Below, one piece after another: positions 36,081 through 44,908 of a stretch of 64,000 nucleotides of DNA (position 1 is its first letter; each line of letters begins with the position of its first letter). Origin of the DNA: Streptomyces himalayensis subsp. himalayensis (GTDB taxonomy: Bacteria; Actinomycetota; Actinomycetes; Streptomycetales; Streptomycetaceae); the NCBI RefSeq assembly GCF_013778455.1, contig NZ_JACEHE010000007.1:186001-250000 (forward strand). The letters run 5' to 3'. The notes beneath the pieces were generated by a model. It was not told the DNA's origin, did not search any database, and saw only the letters and a list, made by a program, of their open reading frames with translations. Made by a program: the position numbers and the translations under genes.

Positions 36081-37325
36081 ATGTCACCCACACCCGACGG
36101 CCGACCCGGCAAGCTGCCCTTCGTCGTCTGGGTGCTGTCTGCCGGAACATTCCTCATGGGCACCACCGAATTCGTCATTGCGGGCCTGCTGCCCGAGATC
36201 GCCGACGATCTGAATGTCAGCGTCTCTCACGCGGGCCTGCTGATCACCGCCTTCCCAGCAGGCATGATCGTCGGGGCGCCGGCGATGGCGATCGCGACGC
36301 TGCGCCTGCCCCGGCGCTCCACGCTGATCCTCGCGCTCGTCGTCTTCGCCCTCGGCCACCTGGTCGCCGCGCTCAGCTCGTCCTTCGCTCTCGTGCTCGC
36401 GGCCCGCGTGGTGACCGCACTGGCCACCGGGACCTTCTGGTGCGTCGGCGCCCTCGTGGCCACGACCGCGGCAGGGCCGGCAGCGACCTCACGGGCCCTG
36501 GGCATGCTCCTGGGCGGTCTGACCGTGGCCACCGTGGCCGGCGTACCACTGGGCGCGTTGCTGGGGCAGCTGTCGGGTTGGCGCGGGCCGTTCTGGGTGT
36601 TGGCCGCGCTATCGGCCGGCGCGGCAGCGGTCATCGGCCGGTTCATCCCTGCCGACGAGCGAGGCGAAGCGCCTTCCGTCCGGGCCGAGTTCGCCGCGCT
36701 GCGCGATGTCCGGGTGTGGCTGACGCTGAGTTCCATGACGCTGCTGATGGGTGGTGTCCTGGCGACGTACACCTATATCTCGCCCCTGCTCACCGAGCGG
36801 GCCGGCATCCCCGCCGGAGCCGTGCCCATGGTCCTGACCGGCTACGGTCTGGGCGCCCTGCTGGGCACCACGGTCGGCGGGCGCCTGGGCGACCGTCGAC
36901 CACTCGCCACGCTCATCGCCTCCGCCGCCATGACCACGCTGGTGCTGCTGTTGTTGACCCTGCTCTCCTCGAACCCCGTAGCGGCCGTGGTCCTGGTGAC
37001 ACTCCTCGGGATGACCGGCTTCGCCCCGACCCCGGTGCTCGGCGCGCTGGCCCTGCGCTTCTCCAGTTCCGCGCCCACCCTCGTCTCCGGCCTCAGCGGC
37101 TCGGCGCCCAACCTGGGCATCGCCATCGGCTCCTGGACGGCGGGCATCGCCCTGACCTCACCGCTGGGGCAAGCAGGACCCCCGCTGGTCGGTACCGTGG
37201 CGGCCGCCCTCACCCTCCTACCGCTGACCGCACTCGCGCTGATGCACGCCACCCGCTCCGAAACGCCCCCGTCCCGAGCGGCCGCAGACCAGTCGATCGG
37301 GTGCGGGCTTCAGGACATCGGCTGA
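36081..37325 (+). CDS. MFS drug/sugar efflux transporter (DHA1/AraJ type), copy 1
   Basis: 414 residues with about 12 membrane helices. PFVVWVLSAGTFLMGTTEFV is the hallmark start of the AraJ/YdhP-like DHA1 group; the loop-2 motif is LRLPRRSTLI. Start ATG at 36081, with AAAAGGA upstream. It is clearly paralogous to the transporter at 42727, with which it shares nearly the same first 40 residues, and both have a GGGAG-type site upstream. Probably a proton-driven exporter of small molecules. Confidence 0.88.
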   Translation: MSPTPDGRPGKLPFVVWVLSAGTFLMGTTEFVIAGLLPEIADDLNVSVSHAGLLITAFPAGMIVGAPAMAIATLRLPRRSTLILALVVFALGHLVAALSSSFALVLAARVVTALATGTFWCVGALVATTAAGPAATSRALGMLLGGLTVATVAGVPLGALLGQLSGWRGPFWVLAALSAGAAAVIGRFIPADERGEAPSVRAEFAALRDVRVWLTLSSMTLLMGGVLATYTYISPLLTERAGIPAGAVPMVLTGYGLGALLGTTVGGRLGDRRPLATLIASAAMTTLVLLLLTLLSSNPVAAVVLVTLLGMTGFAPTPVLGALALRFSSSAPTLVSGLSGSAPNLGIAIGSWTAGIALTSPLGQAGPPLVGTVAAALTLLPLTALALMHATRSETPPSRAAADQSIGCGLQDIG

Positions 37326-37495
37326 CGGGGCGCTTGGCTCTCCCGCGCGTGGCTGGGTCGGTGTCAGCGGGAGATGTCTGGTCTGGTGGTGACTTCGGAT
37401 GGCGGTGGGCGGCTTGAGAGCCCGTGCATGTCGGTGATCTGTGCCGGAGCCGAGAGTTGAAGTCGCTCAGCTCTGCGGATGTGCCGGGGTGCTGG

Positions 37496-37819
37496 TCAGG
37501 GATACCAGTTGTCCCGCCAGCCGGGATGCAGCTCGAAGGGCAGTGCGAGCGCCTTCATGGTCTGGAACGCGAGGATCGAGTCCAGGGGCCAGCACAGGCC
37601 CTCGTCCTGCTCGCGCTTCATCCGCTGCACGCAACGCCGGAAGATCTGACGGTGGATGGCGATCCGGTCGAGAATCCGGGCCGGGCAGGGACAGCCGTAG
37701 CTGACGCGCCTCGTCTCATGCGAGGCCGGGCAGTCGAGCTTCTGGAAGAGCACGGCGTCGCGTTCCTCCTCGTCCCACCGAACGTGGAGGAACGACGCCA
37801 GATCAGTGACGGTGTCCAT
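37496..37819 (-). CDS. Small DUF6221-like protein
   Basis: 107 residues: MDTVTDLASFLHVRWDEEER at the start, PARILDRIAIHRQIFRRCVQ in the middle and LALPFELHPGWRDNWYP at the end. This order is what I associate with DUF6221, small Streptomyces proteins often found in mobile or accessory DNA. The part after DEEERD is shorter than usual. Start ATG at 37819. Function unknown. Confidence 0.6.
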   Translation of the reverse strand: MDTVTDLASFLHVRWDEEERDAVLFQKLDCPASHETRRVSYGCPCPARILDRIAIHRQIFRRCVQRMKREQDEGLCWPLDSILAFQTMKALALPFELHPGWRDNWYP

Positions 37820-37895
37820 GGTTCAATCCGGTGGCGCGTTCGGACTGGGCTTTGGTCTGGGCCAGGTGGTACGAGTTGGTGCCGGTCTCGATGAT

Positions 37896-38055
37896 GTTGC
37901 AGCCGAAGCTCTTGCGCGGCTCGGGCCAATGCGAGTTCGGCGCCCTGCGGATCGTGTGCCACGCCACCCCGTACTTGCGCTCCAAGGCGCATCAACAAGC
38001 CAGCACGATGGTCACGGCGGATCGCCGCGTACAACTCGACCTTGGTCGTCGACAT
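37896..38055 (-). pseudogene. 5' stub of an IS21-family istA transposase
   Basis: On the minus strand MSTTKVELYAAIRRDHRAGL (from 38055) and, after a frameshift near 37990, ERKYGVAWHTIRRAPNSHWP followed by EPRK resemble the first 50 residues of IstA (helix-turn-helix). The rest, including the DDE domain and istB, is absent. A vestige of an insertion. Confidence 0.7.
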
Positions 38056-38298
38056 GCGCATCCGGGCCCTCCGCGAGAGAGGCACCGCCGATCCTCCCGC
38101 CACAAGGCCCCAACTGCCGTCAAAGACTGGGAGACAACACCCCTCAGAACGCCCAACCACCTCCCGCCCCAAAACAAACGCTTCCCCAGCTAACGTAGAT
38201 AGTTACGCGCGCGAGCCGCAGGTCACGCGCGCGGACCCAGGGAGCGCTCGGTACGGCCCGGCAGGGTCACCGTTCCGTCGGTCTGGGCGCGTCACCGG

Positions 38299-39168
38299 TC
38301 AGCGGAGGGGAGAAGAGGGCGCCACGTTCTGGTCGGCGGCCCAGGAGGCGAGGATACGCAGCCGCTCGTGGGTGGGAGAGCCGGGGGCGGCTGTCCAGAC
38401 GGTCAGGTGCTGGTCGGGATCGGTGTTGGCGGTGAGCGTGTCCCAGTCCAGGACGAGTTCGCCGACGACCGGATGGTTGAGGGTCTTGGTGCCCACGGTG
38501 CGGGCCGCGACCCGGTGATCGCCCCACCACTGGGCGAACTGCTGGTCGCGCGTGGACAGTTCACCGACCAGCTCGATCAGTCGGGGATCCTCGGGATACT
38601 TCGCCGCCTCCATCCGCACCTGCGCCACAGCGGTCTGCGCCGAGCCCTCCCAGTCGGCGTACAGGCTGCGCATCGCCGGATCGGTGAAGATGAGCCGCGG
38701 GTAATTGCGGTGCTTCTCCGGAATCCGGGAGAAGTCGGTGACCAGGGCTGCCGCCAGCGCGTTCCACGCCAGGATGTCACCGCGCCGCCCCTGCACGATG
38801 GCCGGGGTGGCGGTGAGATCGTCCAGCACCCGCTGCAGCTGCGGCTGGACCTTCTGCCTGCCGTGGCGCCGGGTGCGGGTGGTGGTCTTGCCCGCGAGCT
38901 GGAAGAGATAGCCTCGCTCGTCGTCGTCCAGGTGGAGGACGCGAGCGATGGTGTCCAGCACGGGAGCCGACGCCTGCATACGGCCCTGCTCAAGACGCGT
39001 GTAGTAGTCCGTGCTGATCGAGGCGAGCTGAGCGACCTCCTCACGGCGCAGCCCGGCCACCCGGCGGGGCCCGCCGGTCTCCGGCAGCCCGACCGTGCGG
39101 GGGCTCAGTTCGGAGCGGCGCTTCTTGAGGAACTCGCCGAGCTCATTGAGAGGAACGTTGCTGGTCAT
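38299..39168 (-). CDS. XRE-family regulator with MmyB-like ligand domain (copy 1)
   Basis: 289 residues: XRE helix-turn-helix (FLKKRRSELSPRTVGLPETG, GLRREEVAQLASISTDYYTR, LEQGRMQASAPVLDTIARVL) at about 10-85, then the MmyB-type ligand domain (WNALAAALVTDFSRIPEKHR, RLIFTDPAMRSLYADWEGSA, FAQWWGDHRVA). The ATG at 39168 overlaps the stop codon of copy 2 (ATGA), which fixes the start and implies coupled translation. It is very similar to copy 2 along its length. MmyB-like domains bind a lipid-like or small hydrophobic ligand in known structures. Confidence 0.9.
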   Translation of the reverse strand: MTSNVPLNELGEFLKKRRSELSPRTVGLPETGGPRRVAGLRREEVAQLASISTDYYTRLEQGRMQASAPVLDTIARVLHLDDDERGYLFQLAGKTTTRTRRHGRQKVQPQLQRVLDDLTATPAIVQGRRGDILAWNALAAALVTDFSRIPEKHRNYPRLIFTDPAMRSLYADWEGSAQTAVAQVRMEAAKYPEDPRLIELVGELSTRDQQFAQWWGDHRVAARTVGTKTLNHPVVGELVLDWDTLTANTDPDQHLTVWTAAPGSPTHERLRILASWAADQNVAPSSPLR

Positions 39169-40037
39169 GCTTCCCATCCTGACGAGGCCGGCAGGTTCTG
39201 GTCGGCGGCCCAGGAGGCGAGGATGCGCAGCTTGTCGTGCGCGGGGGATCCCGGGGCGGCGGTCCAGACCGTCATGTACTGGTCGGGGTCGGTGTTGGCG
39301 GTGAGGGTGTCGCAGTCGAGGGTGACCTCTCCGACGACCGGATGGATCAGGGTCTTGGTGCCCACGGTGCGGGCGGCGACGCGGTGGTCTCCCCACCACT
39401 GGGCGAACTGCTGGTCGCGCATGGACAGTTCACCGACCAGCGCGATCAGACGGGGATCCTCGGGATACTTCGCCGCTTCCATCCGCAGCTGCGCCACCGT
39501 CACCTGCGCAGCCGTCTCCCAGTCGGCGCACAGGCCGCGCATCACCGGATCGGTGAAGATGAGCCGCGGGTAATTGCGGTGCTTCTCCGGAATCCGGGAG
39601 AAGTCGGTGACCAAGGCTGCCGCCAGCGCATTCCACGCCAAAATGTCACCGCGCCGCCCCTGGACCATGGCAGGAACGGAGGTGAGGTCCTCCAGCACCC
39701 GCCGCAATTGCGGCTGGACCTTCTGCACGCCACGGCGCCGCGTGCGCACGGTGGTTTTGCCCGCGAGCTGGAAGAGATAGCCCCGCTCGTCGTCGTCGAG
39801 ACGGAGAACACGGGCAATGATGTCCAGCACCGGGGCGGACGCCTGCATACGACCCTGCTCAAGACGTGTGTAGTAGTCCGTGCTAATGGAGGCAAGTTGG
39901 GCGACCTCCTCGCGGCGCAGTCCCTCGACCCGGCGCGGCCGGGTGGTCGACGGAAGTCCGACCGTGCGCGGGCTCAGCTGTGAGCGGCGCTTCTTGAGGA
40001 ACTCTCCCAGTTCATTCAGGATGACATTGCTGGCCAT
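39165..40037 (-). CDS. XRE-family regulator with MmyB-like ligand domain (copy 2)
   Basis: 290 residues, same architecture as copy 1: FLKKRRSQLSPRTVGLPSTT, GLRREEVAQLASISTDYYTR, then FSRIPEKHRNYPRLIFTDPV and QQFAQWWGDHRVAARTVGTK. Start taken at 40037 (MASNVILNELGEF); a second ATG four codons upstream (40049) is possible. First gene of the two-regulator unit, divergent from an alcohol dehydrogenase gene. A GGGAG-N6-CTCCC dyad lies 38 bp upstream, in the shared promoter, so it probably regulates itself and the dehydrogenase. Confidence 0.9.
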   Translation of the reverse strand: MASNVILNELGEFLKKRRSQLSPRTVGLPSTTRPRRVEGLRREEVAQLASISTDYYTRLEQGRMQASAPVLDIIARVLRLDDDERGYLFQLAGKTTVRTRRRGVQKVQPQLRRVLEDLTSVPAMVQGRRGDILAWNALAAALVTDFSRIPEKHRNYPRLIFTDPVMRGLCADWETAAQVTVAQLRMEAAKYPEDPRLIALVGELSMRDQQFAQWWGDHRVAARTVGTKTLIHPVVGEVTLDCDTLTANTDPDQYMTVWTAAPGSPAHDKLRILASWAADQNLPASSGWEA

Positions 40038-40074
40038 GCTTCCCAGCATTACATCGATCGCACCCGGGGAAGGG

Positions 40075-40090
40075 GGGAGAATTTCCTCCC
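40075..40090 (+). promoter_or_regulatory. GGGAG-N6-CTCCC operator between the XRE genes and an alcohol dehydrogenase gene
   Basis: GGGAG-aatttc-CTCCC, perfect arms, followed by TGGAT. The only strong dyad in the 184-bp divergent gap, which is why I take it as the XRE/MmyB binding site. Confidence 0.65.
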
Positions 40091-40221
40091 TGGATGTTCC
40101 GCTCCCCCGATAAATTCCTCCGCTTTTCACGCCCGCCCTCGCGTGTGAGGCTCGATTTCGAGCAGCCATTCCTGCCTTTGGCTGCGGCTCACCACCCTCG
40201 TACCGAAGGAAGCACCCCATC

Positions 40222-41238
40222 ATGCGCGGAGCAGTCATTCACGCCCCCGGTGACGTGCGCTTCGAGACCCTGGACGACCCGAAGATCAGCCGTCCGACCG
40301 ACGCGATCATCCGCACGGTCGCCACCTGCGTGTGCGGCTCGGACCTGTGGCCCTATCGCGGCGCGGAGCCGGTGGCCGAGCCCCATCCCATGGGGCACGA
40401 GTACGTCGGCATCGTCGAGGAGGTCGGCAGCGAGGTCACCCACGTCAAGCCGGGCCAGTTCGTGGTCGGGTCGTTCGCCACCTCGGACAACACCTGCGCG
40501 AACTCTCTGAACGGCTGGCAGTCCTCCTGCCTGCACCGCGAGTTCATGAGCACCTGCCAGGCCGACTACGTGCGCATCCCCAATGCCCACGGCACCCTCG
40601 TCGCCACCGACGAGCACCCGGGCGGCGAGTTCGTGCCCAGCCTGCTCGCGGTCTCCGATGTGATGGGCACCGGCTGGTACGCCGCCCTCGCCGCCGAGGT
40701 GAAGCCCGGCTCCACCGCGGTGGTGGTCGGCGACGGAGCGGTCGGTTTGTGCGGTGTCATCGCGGCCAAGGAACTGGGCGCGGAGCGGATCATCACCATG
40801 AGCCGCCACGCCTCCCGCCAGAAGCTGGCCCTGGAATTCGGCGCCACTGACATCATCAGCGAACGCGGCGACGAAGGCATCGCCCGCGTCAAGGACCTCA
40901 CCGGCGGCATCGGCGCGGACTCCGTGCTGGAGTGCGTCGGCACCGCCGAGTCCATGCGGCAGGCCCTGCACTCCGCCCGCCCCGGCGGCAACGTGGGCTT
41001 CGTCGGCGTCCCGCACGACGTTTCGGTCGAGGGCCAGGAGCTGTTCTTCTCCCAGGTCGGCCTGCGCGGCGGCCCCGCCCCCGTGCGCCGCTACCTACCC
41101 GACCTGATCGACCGGGTCCTGTCCGGCCGGATCAACCCGGGCAAGGTCTTCGACCTCACCCTGCCCCTGGACCAGGTCGCCGAGGGCTACAAGGCGATGG
41201 ACGAGCGCCGCGCCATCAAGGCCCTCCTGAAGCCCTGA
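40222..41238 (+). CDS. Zinc-dependent alcohol dehydrogenase-like oxidoreductase
   Basis: 338-residue MDR-family enzyme. Catalytic zinc ligands are suggested by CVCGSDLW (Cys, Asp) and PMGHEYVG (His, Glu); the NAD(P) fold is VVVGDGAVGLCGVIAAKELG. The structural-zinc loop is altered: the segment after GSFATSDNTCANSLNGWQSS has scattered Cys and no four-Cys lobe. Start ATG at 40222 follows CGAAGGA. Divergent from the XRE pair and close to the common operator. Typical substrates are alcohols/aldehydes; the real one is unknown. Confidence 0.9.
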   Translation: MRGAVIHAPGDVRFETLDDPKISRPTDAIIRTVATCVCGSDLWPYRGAEPVAEPHPMGHEYVGIVEEVGSEVTHVKPGQFVVGSFATSDNTCANSLNGWQSSCLHREFMSTCQADYVRIPNAHGTLVATDEHPGGEFVPSLLAVSDVMGTGWYAALAAEVKPGSTAVVVGDGAVGLCGVIAAKELGAERIITMSRHASRQKLALEFGATDIISERGDEGIARVKDLTGGIGADSVLECVGTAESMRQALHSARPGGNVGFVGVPHDVSVEGQELFFSQVGLRGGPAPVRRYLPDLIDRVLSGRINPGKVFDLTLPLDQVAEGYKAMDERRAIKALLKP

Positions 41239-41314
41239 CCGCACACCGTCCCGCCGCCGGGGCCGGCATGCAAAGCCCGGACCCGGCGCTGCCCCTCGCC
41301 ACCAAGGACTCACC

Positions 41315-41980
41315 GTGACCACTTTCGCTCTCATCGGTGCCGGACCCGGCCTCGGGCTCGCCACCGCCCGCCGTTTCGGAGCCGCCGGCCACTCCGTCGC
41401 CCTCATCGCCCGCAACACGGAGAAGCTGGCCAGCCTGACGGCCGAACTGGCTGGCGACGGCATCGAGGCCCGCGGCTTCGCCGCCGACGTCCTCGACATC
41501 GAGTCCCTCGACGCAGCCCTCTACGGGTCCGCGAGGGCCCTGGGGCCCATCGAGATCCTCCAGTACAGCCCGGTGCCCCGGGCCGACTTCATGAAGCCGG
41601 TCCTGGACACCAGTGCCGACGACCTCGACGCGCCGCTCGCGTTCTCTGTCAAGCGCCCCGTCACCGCGGTGAACGCCGTCCTGCCCGGCATGCGGGAGCT
41701 CGGTCGCGGCACGCTGCTGTTCGTCAACGGCTCCAGCGCCGTACGCCCCAACCCGAACGTGGCCGGCACCTCCATCGCCTTCGCCGCCGAAAGCGCCTAC
41801 GCCCGCATGCTCCACGACACCCTCGCCCCGGCGAACATCCATGTCGCTCAGCTGATCGTTCCCGGCGCCATCCGGCCCGACGCCGAACACAGCAGCCCCG
41901 ACGCCCTGGCCCGGCGCCTGTACGACATCCACCGCGAGCGTGAGGGCTTCCGCCACTACTCCGAGCCCCTTCCCGACTGA
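41315..41980 (+). CDS. Short-chain dehydrogenase-like protein lacking YxxxK
   Basis: 221 residues with the SDR nucleotide motif IGAGPGLGLATARRF and IARNTEKLASL. Ser in FVNGSSAVRPN is kept, but where YxxxK is expected the sequence is SAYARMLHD, with no Lys four residues after Tyr, so classical catalysis is doubtful. GTG at 41315 has AAGGA upstream. It lies 76 bp after the alcohol dehydrogenase gene and 16 bp before the lipoprotein gene, so all three probably form an operon. Confidence 0.82.
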   Translation: MTTFALIGAGPGLGLATARRFGAAGHSVALIARNTEKLASLTAELAGDGIEARGFAADVLDIESLDAALYGSARALGPIEILQYSPVPRADFMKPVLDTSADDLDAPLAFSVKRPVTAVNAVLPGMRELGRGTLLFVNGSSAVRPNPNVAGTSIAFAAESAYARMLHDTLAPANIHVAQLIVPGAIRPDAEHSSPDALARRLYDIHREREGFRHYSEPLPD

Positions 41981-41996
41981 GACCCGGAGCACTGCC

Positions 41997-42539
41997 ATGA
42001 ACTTTGCCGCCCGCCGCGCCCTGGTCTGCGCCCTCCCGGCAGCCGCTCTCCTACTGGCCGTCACCGCCTGTACCAGCGACTCATCAGAAGCCACGCCGGC
42101 CTCCGCGTCCTCCTCCCCGGCATCGTCGGGGCGGCAGGAGACATCGACATCCGCCGCATCCAGTGCATCGGCCGACAGGAACACCGCCATGGCCATCCGA
42201 GTCACCATCGACGGCCGGCCCGTCGACGGCACTTTGAACGACAGCCCTGCCGCCCGCGACTTCGCCGAGCTGCTCCCGCTCACCCTGGATCTGGAGGACT
42301 TCCACCAGACGGAGCGGATCGCGGACCTGCCGCGCAGGCTGACCACCTCGGACGCTCCGGACCCCGCCGTGCCCCGGGTCGGCGACCTGGCCTACTACGC
42401 ACCCTGGGGCAACATGGCCCTCTACTACCGCGACGGCGACTCCGCCTCCGCCGACCTGATCGTCCTCGGCCACGTCGACGAGCGCGACACCGAACGTCTC
42501 GCCGACGCGGGACACATCACCATCGAAGCCGCCCCCTGA
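41997..42539 (+). CDS. Lipoprotein with cyclophilin-like domain
   Basis: 180 residues. A signal with lipobox LAVTAC gives the lipidated Cys at about residue 23. A Ser/Ala-rich linker (to about 60) follows. Then comes a cyclophilin-like fold: AIRVTIDGRPVDGTLNDSPA, ARDFAELLPLTLDLEDFH, VGDLAYYAPWGNMALYYRDG. These domains occur with oxidoreductases and MFS genes in actinobacterial islands. It sits 16 bp after the SDR-like gene. Function unknown. Confidence 0.85.
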   Translation: MNFAARRALVCALPAAALLLAVTACTSDSSEATPASASSSPASSGRQETSTSAASSASADRNTAMAIRVTIDGRPVDGTLNDSPAARDFAELLPLTLDLEDFHQTERIADLPRRLTTSDAPDPAVPRVGDLAYYAPWGNMALYYRDGDSASADLIVLGHVDERDTERLADAGHITIEAAP

Positions 42540-42580
42540 CCCGGCCGGCAGCCACCACAAGCATCCGGTCGGCGCCCCAG

Positions 42581-42596
42581 GGGGAAACGTCCTCCC
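42581..42596 (+). promoter_or_regulatory. GGGAG-N6-CTCCC-like operator upstream of MFS gene 2
   Basis: GGGGA-aacgtc-CTCCC, one swapped pair relative to the perfect sites, 131 bp before the transporter start. Confidence 0.5.
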
Positions 42597-42726
42597 CTTT
42601 GCGTCCCCCTTCGGCCGCGGAACCGTGAAAGAGGTGACCGCCGTCCGCTCCGGCGGCCTCCCCGTCACCCACCCTGGCCTGCCCGTATTCCGCTTCCTCC
42701 CTTCCGCTCAAGGAGAGACCACACGT

Positions 42727-43983
42727 ATGCCTTCCACATCCGGGACCACCTCCGGCAAGCTCCCCTTCGTCGTCTGGGTGCTGGCCGCAGGTACGTTCCT
42801 GATGGGCACCACTGAGTTCGTCGCCGCCGGGCTGCTGCCCGAATTGTCCACCGACCTCGGAGTCAGCGTCTCCCGGGCCGGGCTGTTGATCACCGCCTTC
42901 GCCATCGGCATGATCATCGGTGCGCCGACCATGGCCATGGCCACCCTGCGCCTGCCCCAGCGCCAGACGCTGATCCTGGCCCTGTCCGTCTTCAGTCTCG
43001 GTCACGTGGTGGCGGCCCTCAGCACCTCCTTCACCGTCGTCCTCGCCGCCCGGGTCGTCACCGCGCTGGCCACCGGAGCGTTCTGGTCCGTCGGTTTCGT
43101 CGTCGCCACCGCCGCCTCGGGCCCGGCGAGGGCCACCCGCGCGACCGGCGTCATGATCGGTGGGCTGACCCTTGCCAACGTCGTCGGCGTGCCCATCGGG
43201 TCTTTCGCCGGTCAGTTCGTCGGCTGGCGCGGCCCGTTCTGGGCCCTTGCCGCTCTCTCCGCGCTCGCCGCCGTCTTCATCGGCCGCTTTATTCCGACCC
43301 AGGAGCAGCGGACGACCGTCTCGCTGCGCGCCGAGTTCGGCGCGCTGCGCCAGGGCCGGCTGTGGCTGGCGCTGAGCGCCGCCATGCTGATCATGGGCGG
43401 TGTCCTGGCGAGCTACAGCTACGTCACCCCGCTGCTGACCGACCGCGCCGGGATCCCGGCGGGCGCCGTCCCGCTCGTCCTCATCGCCTTCGGCGTCGGT
43501 GCCCTGGGCGGCACCACCACCGGTGGCCGTCTGGGTGAGCGCTGGCCGATGGCCACCACCATCACCGCCGCCGCAGCCACCGCCCTCGTTCTGCTCCTGA
43601 TGATCCCGCTGTCCACCAACGCGGCCACGGCCACCGTCCTCGTCTTCCTCATGGGCCTGACCGGATTCACGGTGAACCCCGTCGTCACCTCGCTCGCCAT
43701 GCGTTTCGCCGGCGACGCCCCCACCCTCACGTCCGCGCTGACCACCTCCGCCTTCAACGTCGGCGTGGCCGGCGGGTCCTGGATCGCGGGTACGGCCCTG
43801 GACTCCTCCCTCGGCGTGACCGGGCCGCCCCTGGTCGGCACGGTCATCGCCGTACTCACCCTGCTCCCGCTCATCGCCCTCGCCGTCCGCGGCACCTCCG
43901 GCAGGAGCCGAATCGTGGCTCAGCGCACTGCCCCGGCCCACGCGCTGGGTGACGAGCCGGCACAGACGCCGTCGCGTCGCTGA
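42727..43983 (+). CDS. MFS efflux transporter (DHA1/AraJ type), copy 2
   Basis: 418 residues, about 12 membrane helices, start KLPFVVWVLAAGTFLMGTTE and loop motif LRLPQRQTLI. Paralogue of the transporter at 36081. Start ATG at 42727 with AAGGAGAG upstream. It may lead a unit with the SDR, cupin and alpha-galactosidase genes, all on the plus strand with gaps of 120 bp or less. Confidence 0.88.
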   Translation: MPSTSGTTSGKLPFVVWVLAAGTFLMGTTEFVAAGLLPELSTDLGVSVSRAGLLITAFAIGMIIGAPTMAMATLRLPQRQTLILALSVFSLGHVVAALSTSFTVVLAARVVTALATGAFWSVGFVVATAASGPARATRATGVMIGGLTLANVVGVPIGSFAGQFVGWRGPFWALAALSALAAVFIGRFIPTQEQRTTVSLRAEFGALRQGRLWLALSAAMLIMGGVLASYSYVTPLLTDRAGIPAGAVPLVLIAFGVGALGGTTTGGRLGERWPMATTITAAAATALVLLLMIPLSTNAATATVLVFLMGLTGFTVNPVVTSLAMRFAGDAPTLTSALTTSAFNVGVAGGSWIAGTALDSSLGVTGPPLVGTVIAVLTLLPLIALAVRGTSGRSRIVAQRTAPAHALGDEPAQTPSRR

Positions 43984-44105
43984 CCGCAGCCCTGGCCGCC
44001 GTACACGGCGGACGTGGCCCAGCGCAGAGGGCAAGCGAGCACCCCCGCCATGAACTGAACGGGGAACCCCAAACCACAGAACAACCCACGATGGGAGAGC
44101 ACGAC

Positions 44106-44873
44106 GTGAACCCCACCTATGACTTCACCGGCCAGGTCGCCCTCGTCACGGGGGCCGGCGCCGGCATGGGCCTGGCGACCGCCCGCGCCTTCGCCGAGGC
44201 CGGGGCCGCCGTCGCCCTCACCGACATCGACGAAGCCGCCCTCAACGCCGCCGTGAAGGACCTCACCGACGCAGGCCACCGGGTCCTCGCCCTCACCTGC
44301 GACGTCAGCGACGAGGACCAGGTCGCCGCCGCGGTCGACCGCACCGTGGAGACCTTCGGCCGCCTGGACATGGCCTACAACAACGCCGGCATCCAGATCC
44401 CGCCCAGCGACGCCGCCGAGGAACCCGCCGCACGCTTCGACCGCGTCAACGCCATCAACCTCCGTGGCGTCTGGGCCTGCATGAAGCACGAGCTGCGGCA
44501 CATGCGCGACCGGGGCAGCGGAGCCATCGTCAACTGCTCCTCGCTCGGCGGCCTGGTGGGCCTCCCCGGGCGCGCCTCCTACCACGCCTCCAAGCACGGC
44601 GTCATCGGCCTGACCACCAGCGCCGCCCTCGAATACGCCCCGCGCGGCATCCGCATCAACGCCGTCTGTCCCGGCACCATCGACACCCCCATGGTCAGCG
44701 GCATGATCGCCAAGGGTGAGCTCGACCGCGCGGACGCCGAAGCCAACCAGCCCATCAACCGTCTCGGAACCGCCGAGGAGATCGCCCAGGCTGTCCTGTG
44801 GCTGTGCAGCCCCGGGGCTGGCTTCGTCATCGGAGTCGCCCTCCCCGTCGACGGCGGCTACGTCGCCCGATAA
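44106..44873 (+). CDS. Short-chain dehydrogenase/reductase
   Basis: 255-residue classical SDR: TGAGAGMGLA nucleotide motif, NNAG in LDMAYNNAGIQI, Ser in IVNCSSLGG and the catalytic YHASKHG. C-terminal CPGTIDTPMV and DGGYVAR are usual. The GTG at 44106 is preferred over an ATG at 44091, because GGGAGAG lies at the proper distance from the GTG only. Cytoplasmic NAD(P)-dependent oxidoreductase; substrate unknown. Followed 35 bp later by the cupin gene. Confidence 0.92.
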   Translation: MNPTYDFTGQVALVTGAGAGMGLATARAFAEAGAAVALTDIDEAALNAAVKDLTDAGHRVLALTCDVSDEDQVAAAVDRTVETFGRLDMAYNNAGIQIPPSDAAEEPAARFDRVNAINLRGVWACMKHELRHMRDRGSGAIVNCSSLGGLVGLPGRASYHASKHGVIGLTTSAALEYAPRGIRINAVCPGTIDTPMVSGMIAKGELDRADAEANQPINRLGTAEEIAQAVLWLCSPGAGFVIGVALPVDGGYVAR

Positions 44874-44908
44874 CAACCGTCAACGTCCGCAAGAGATGTG
44901 AGGGAACC

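Noticed and set aside
44061..44070. GGGGAACCCC palindrome as another regulon site
   Set aside because: It lacks the six-base A/T-rich centre and the GGGAG/CTCCC arms of the set.
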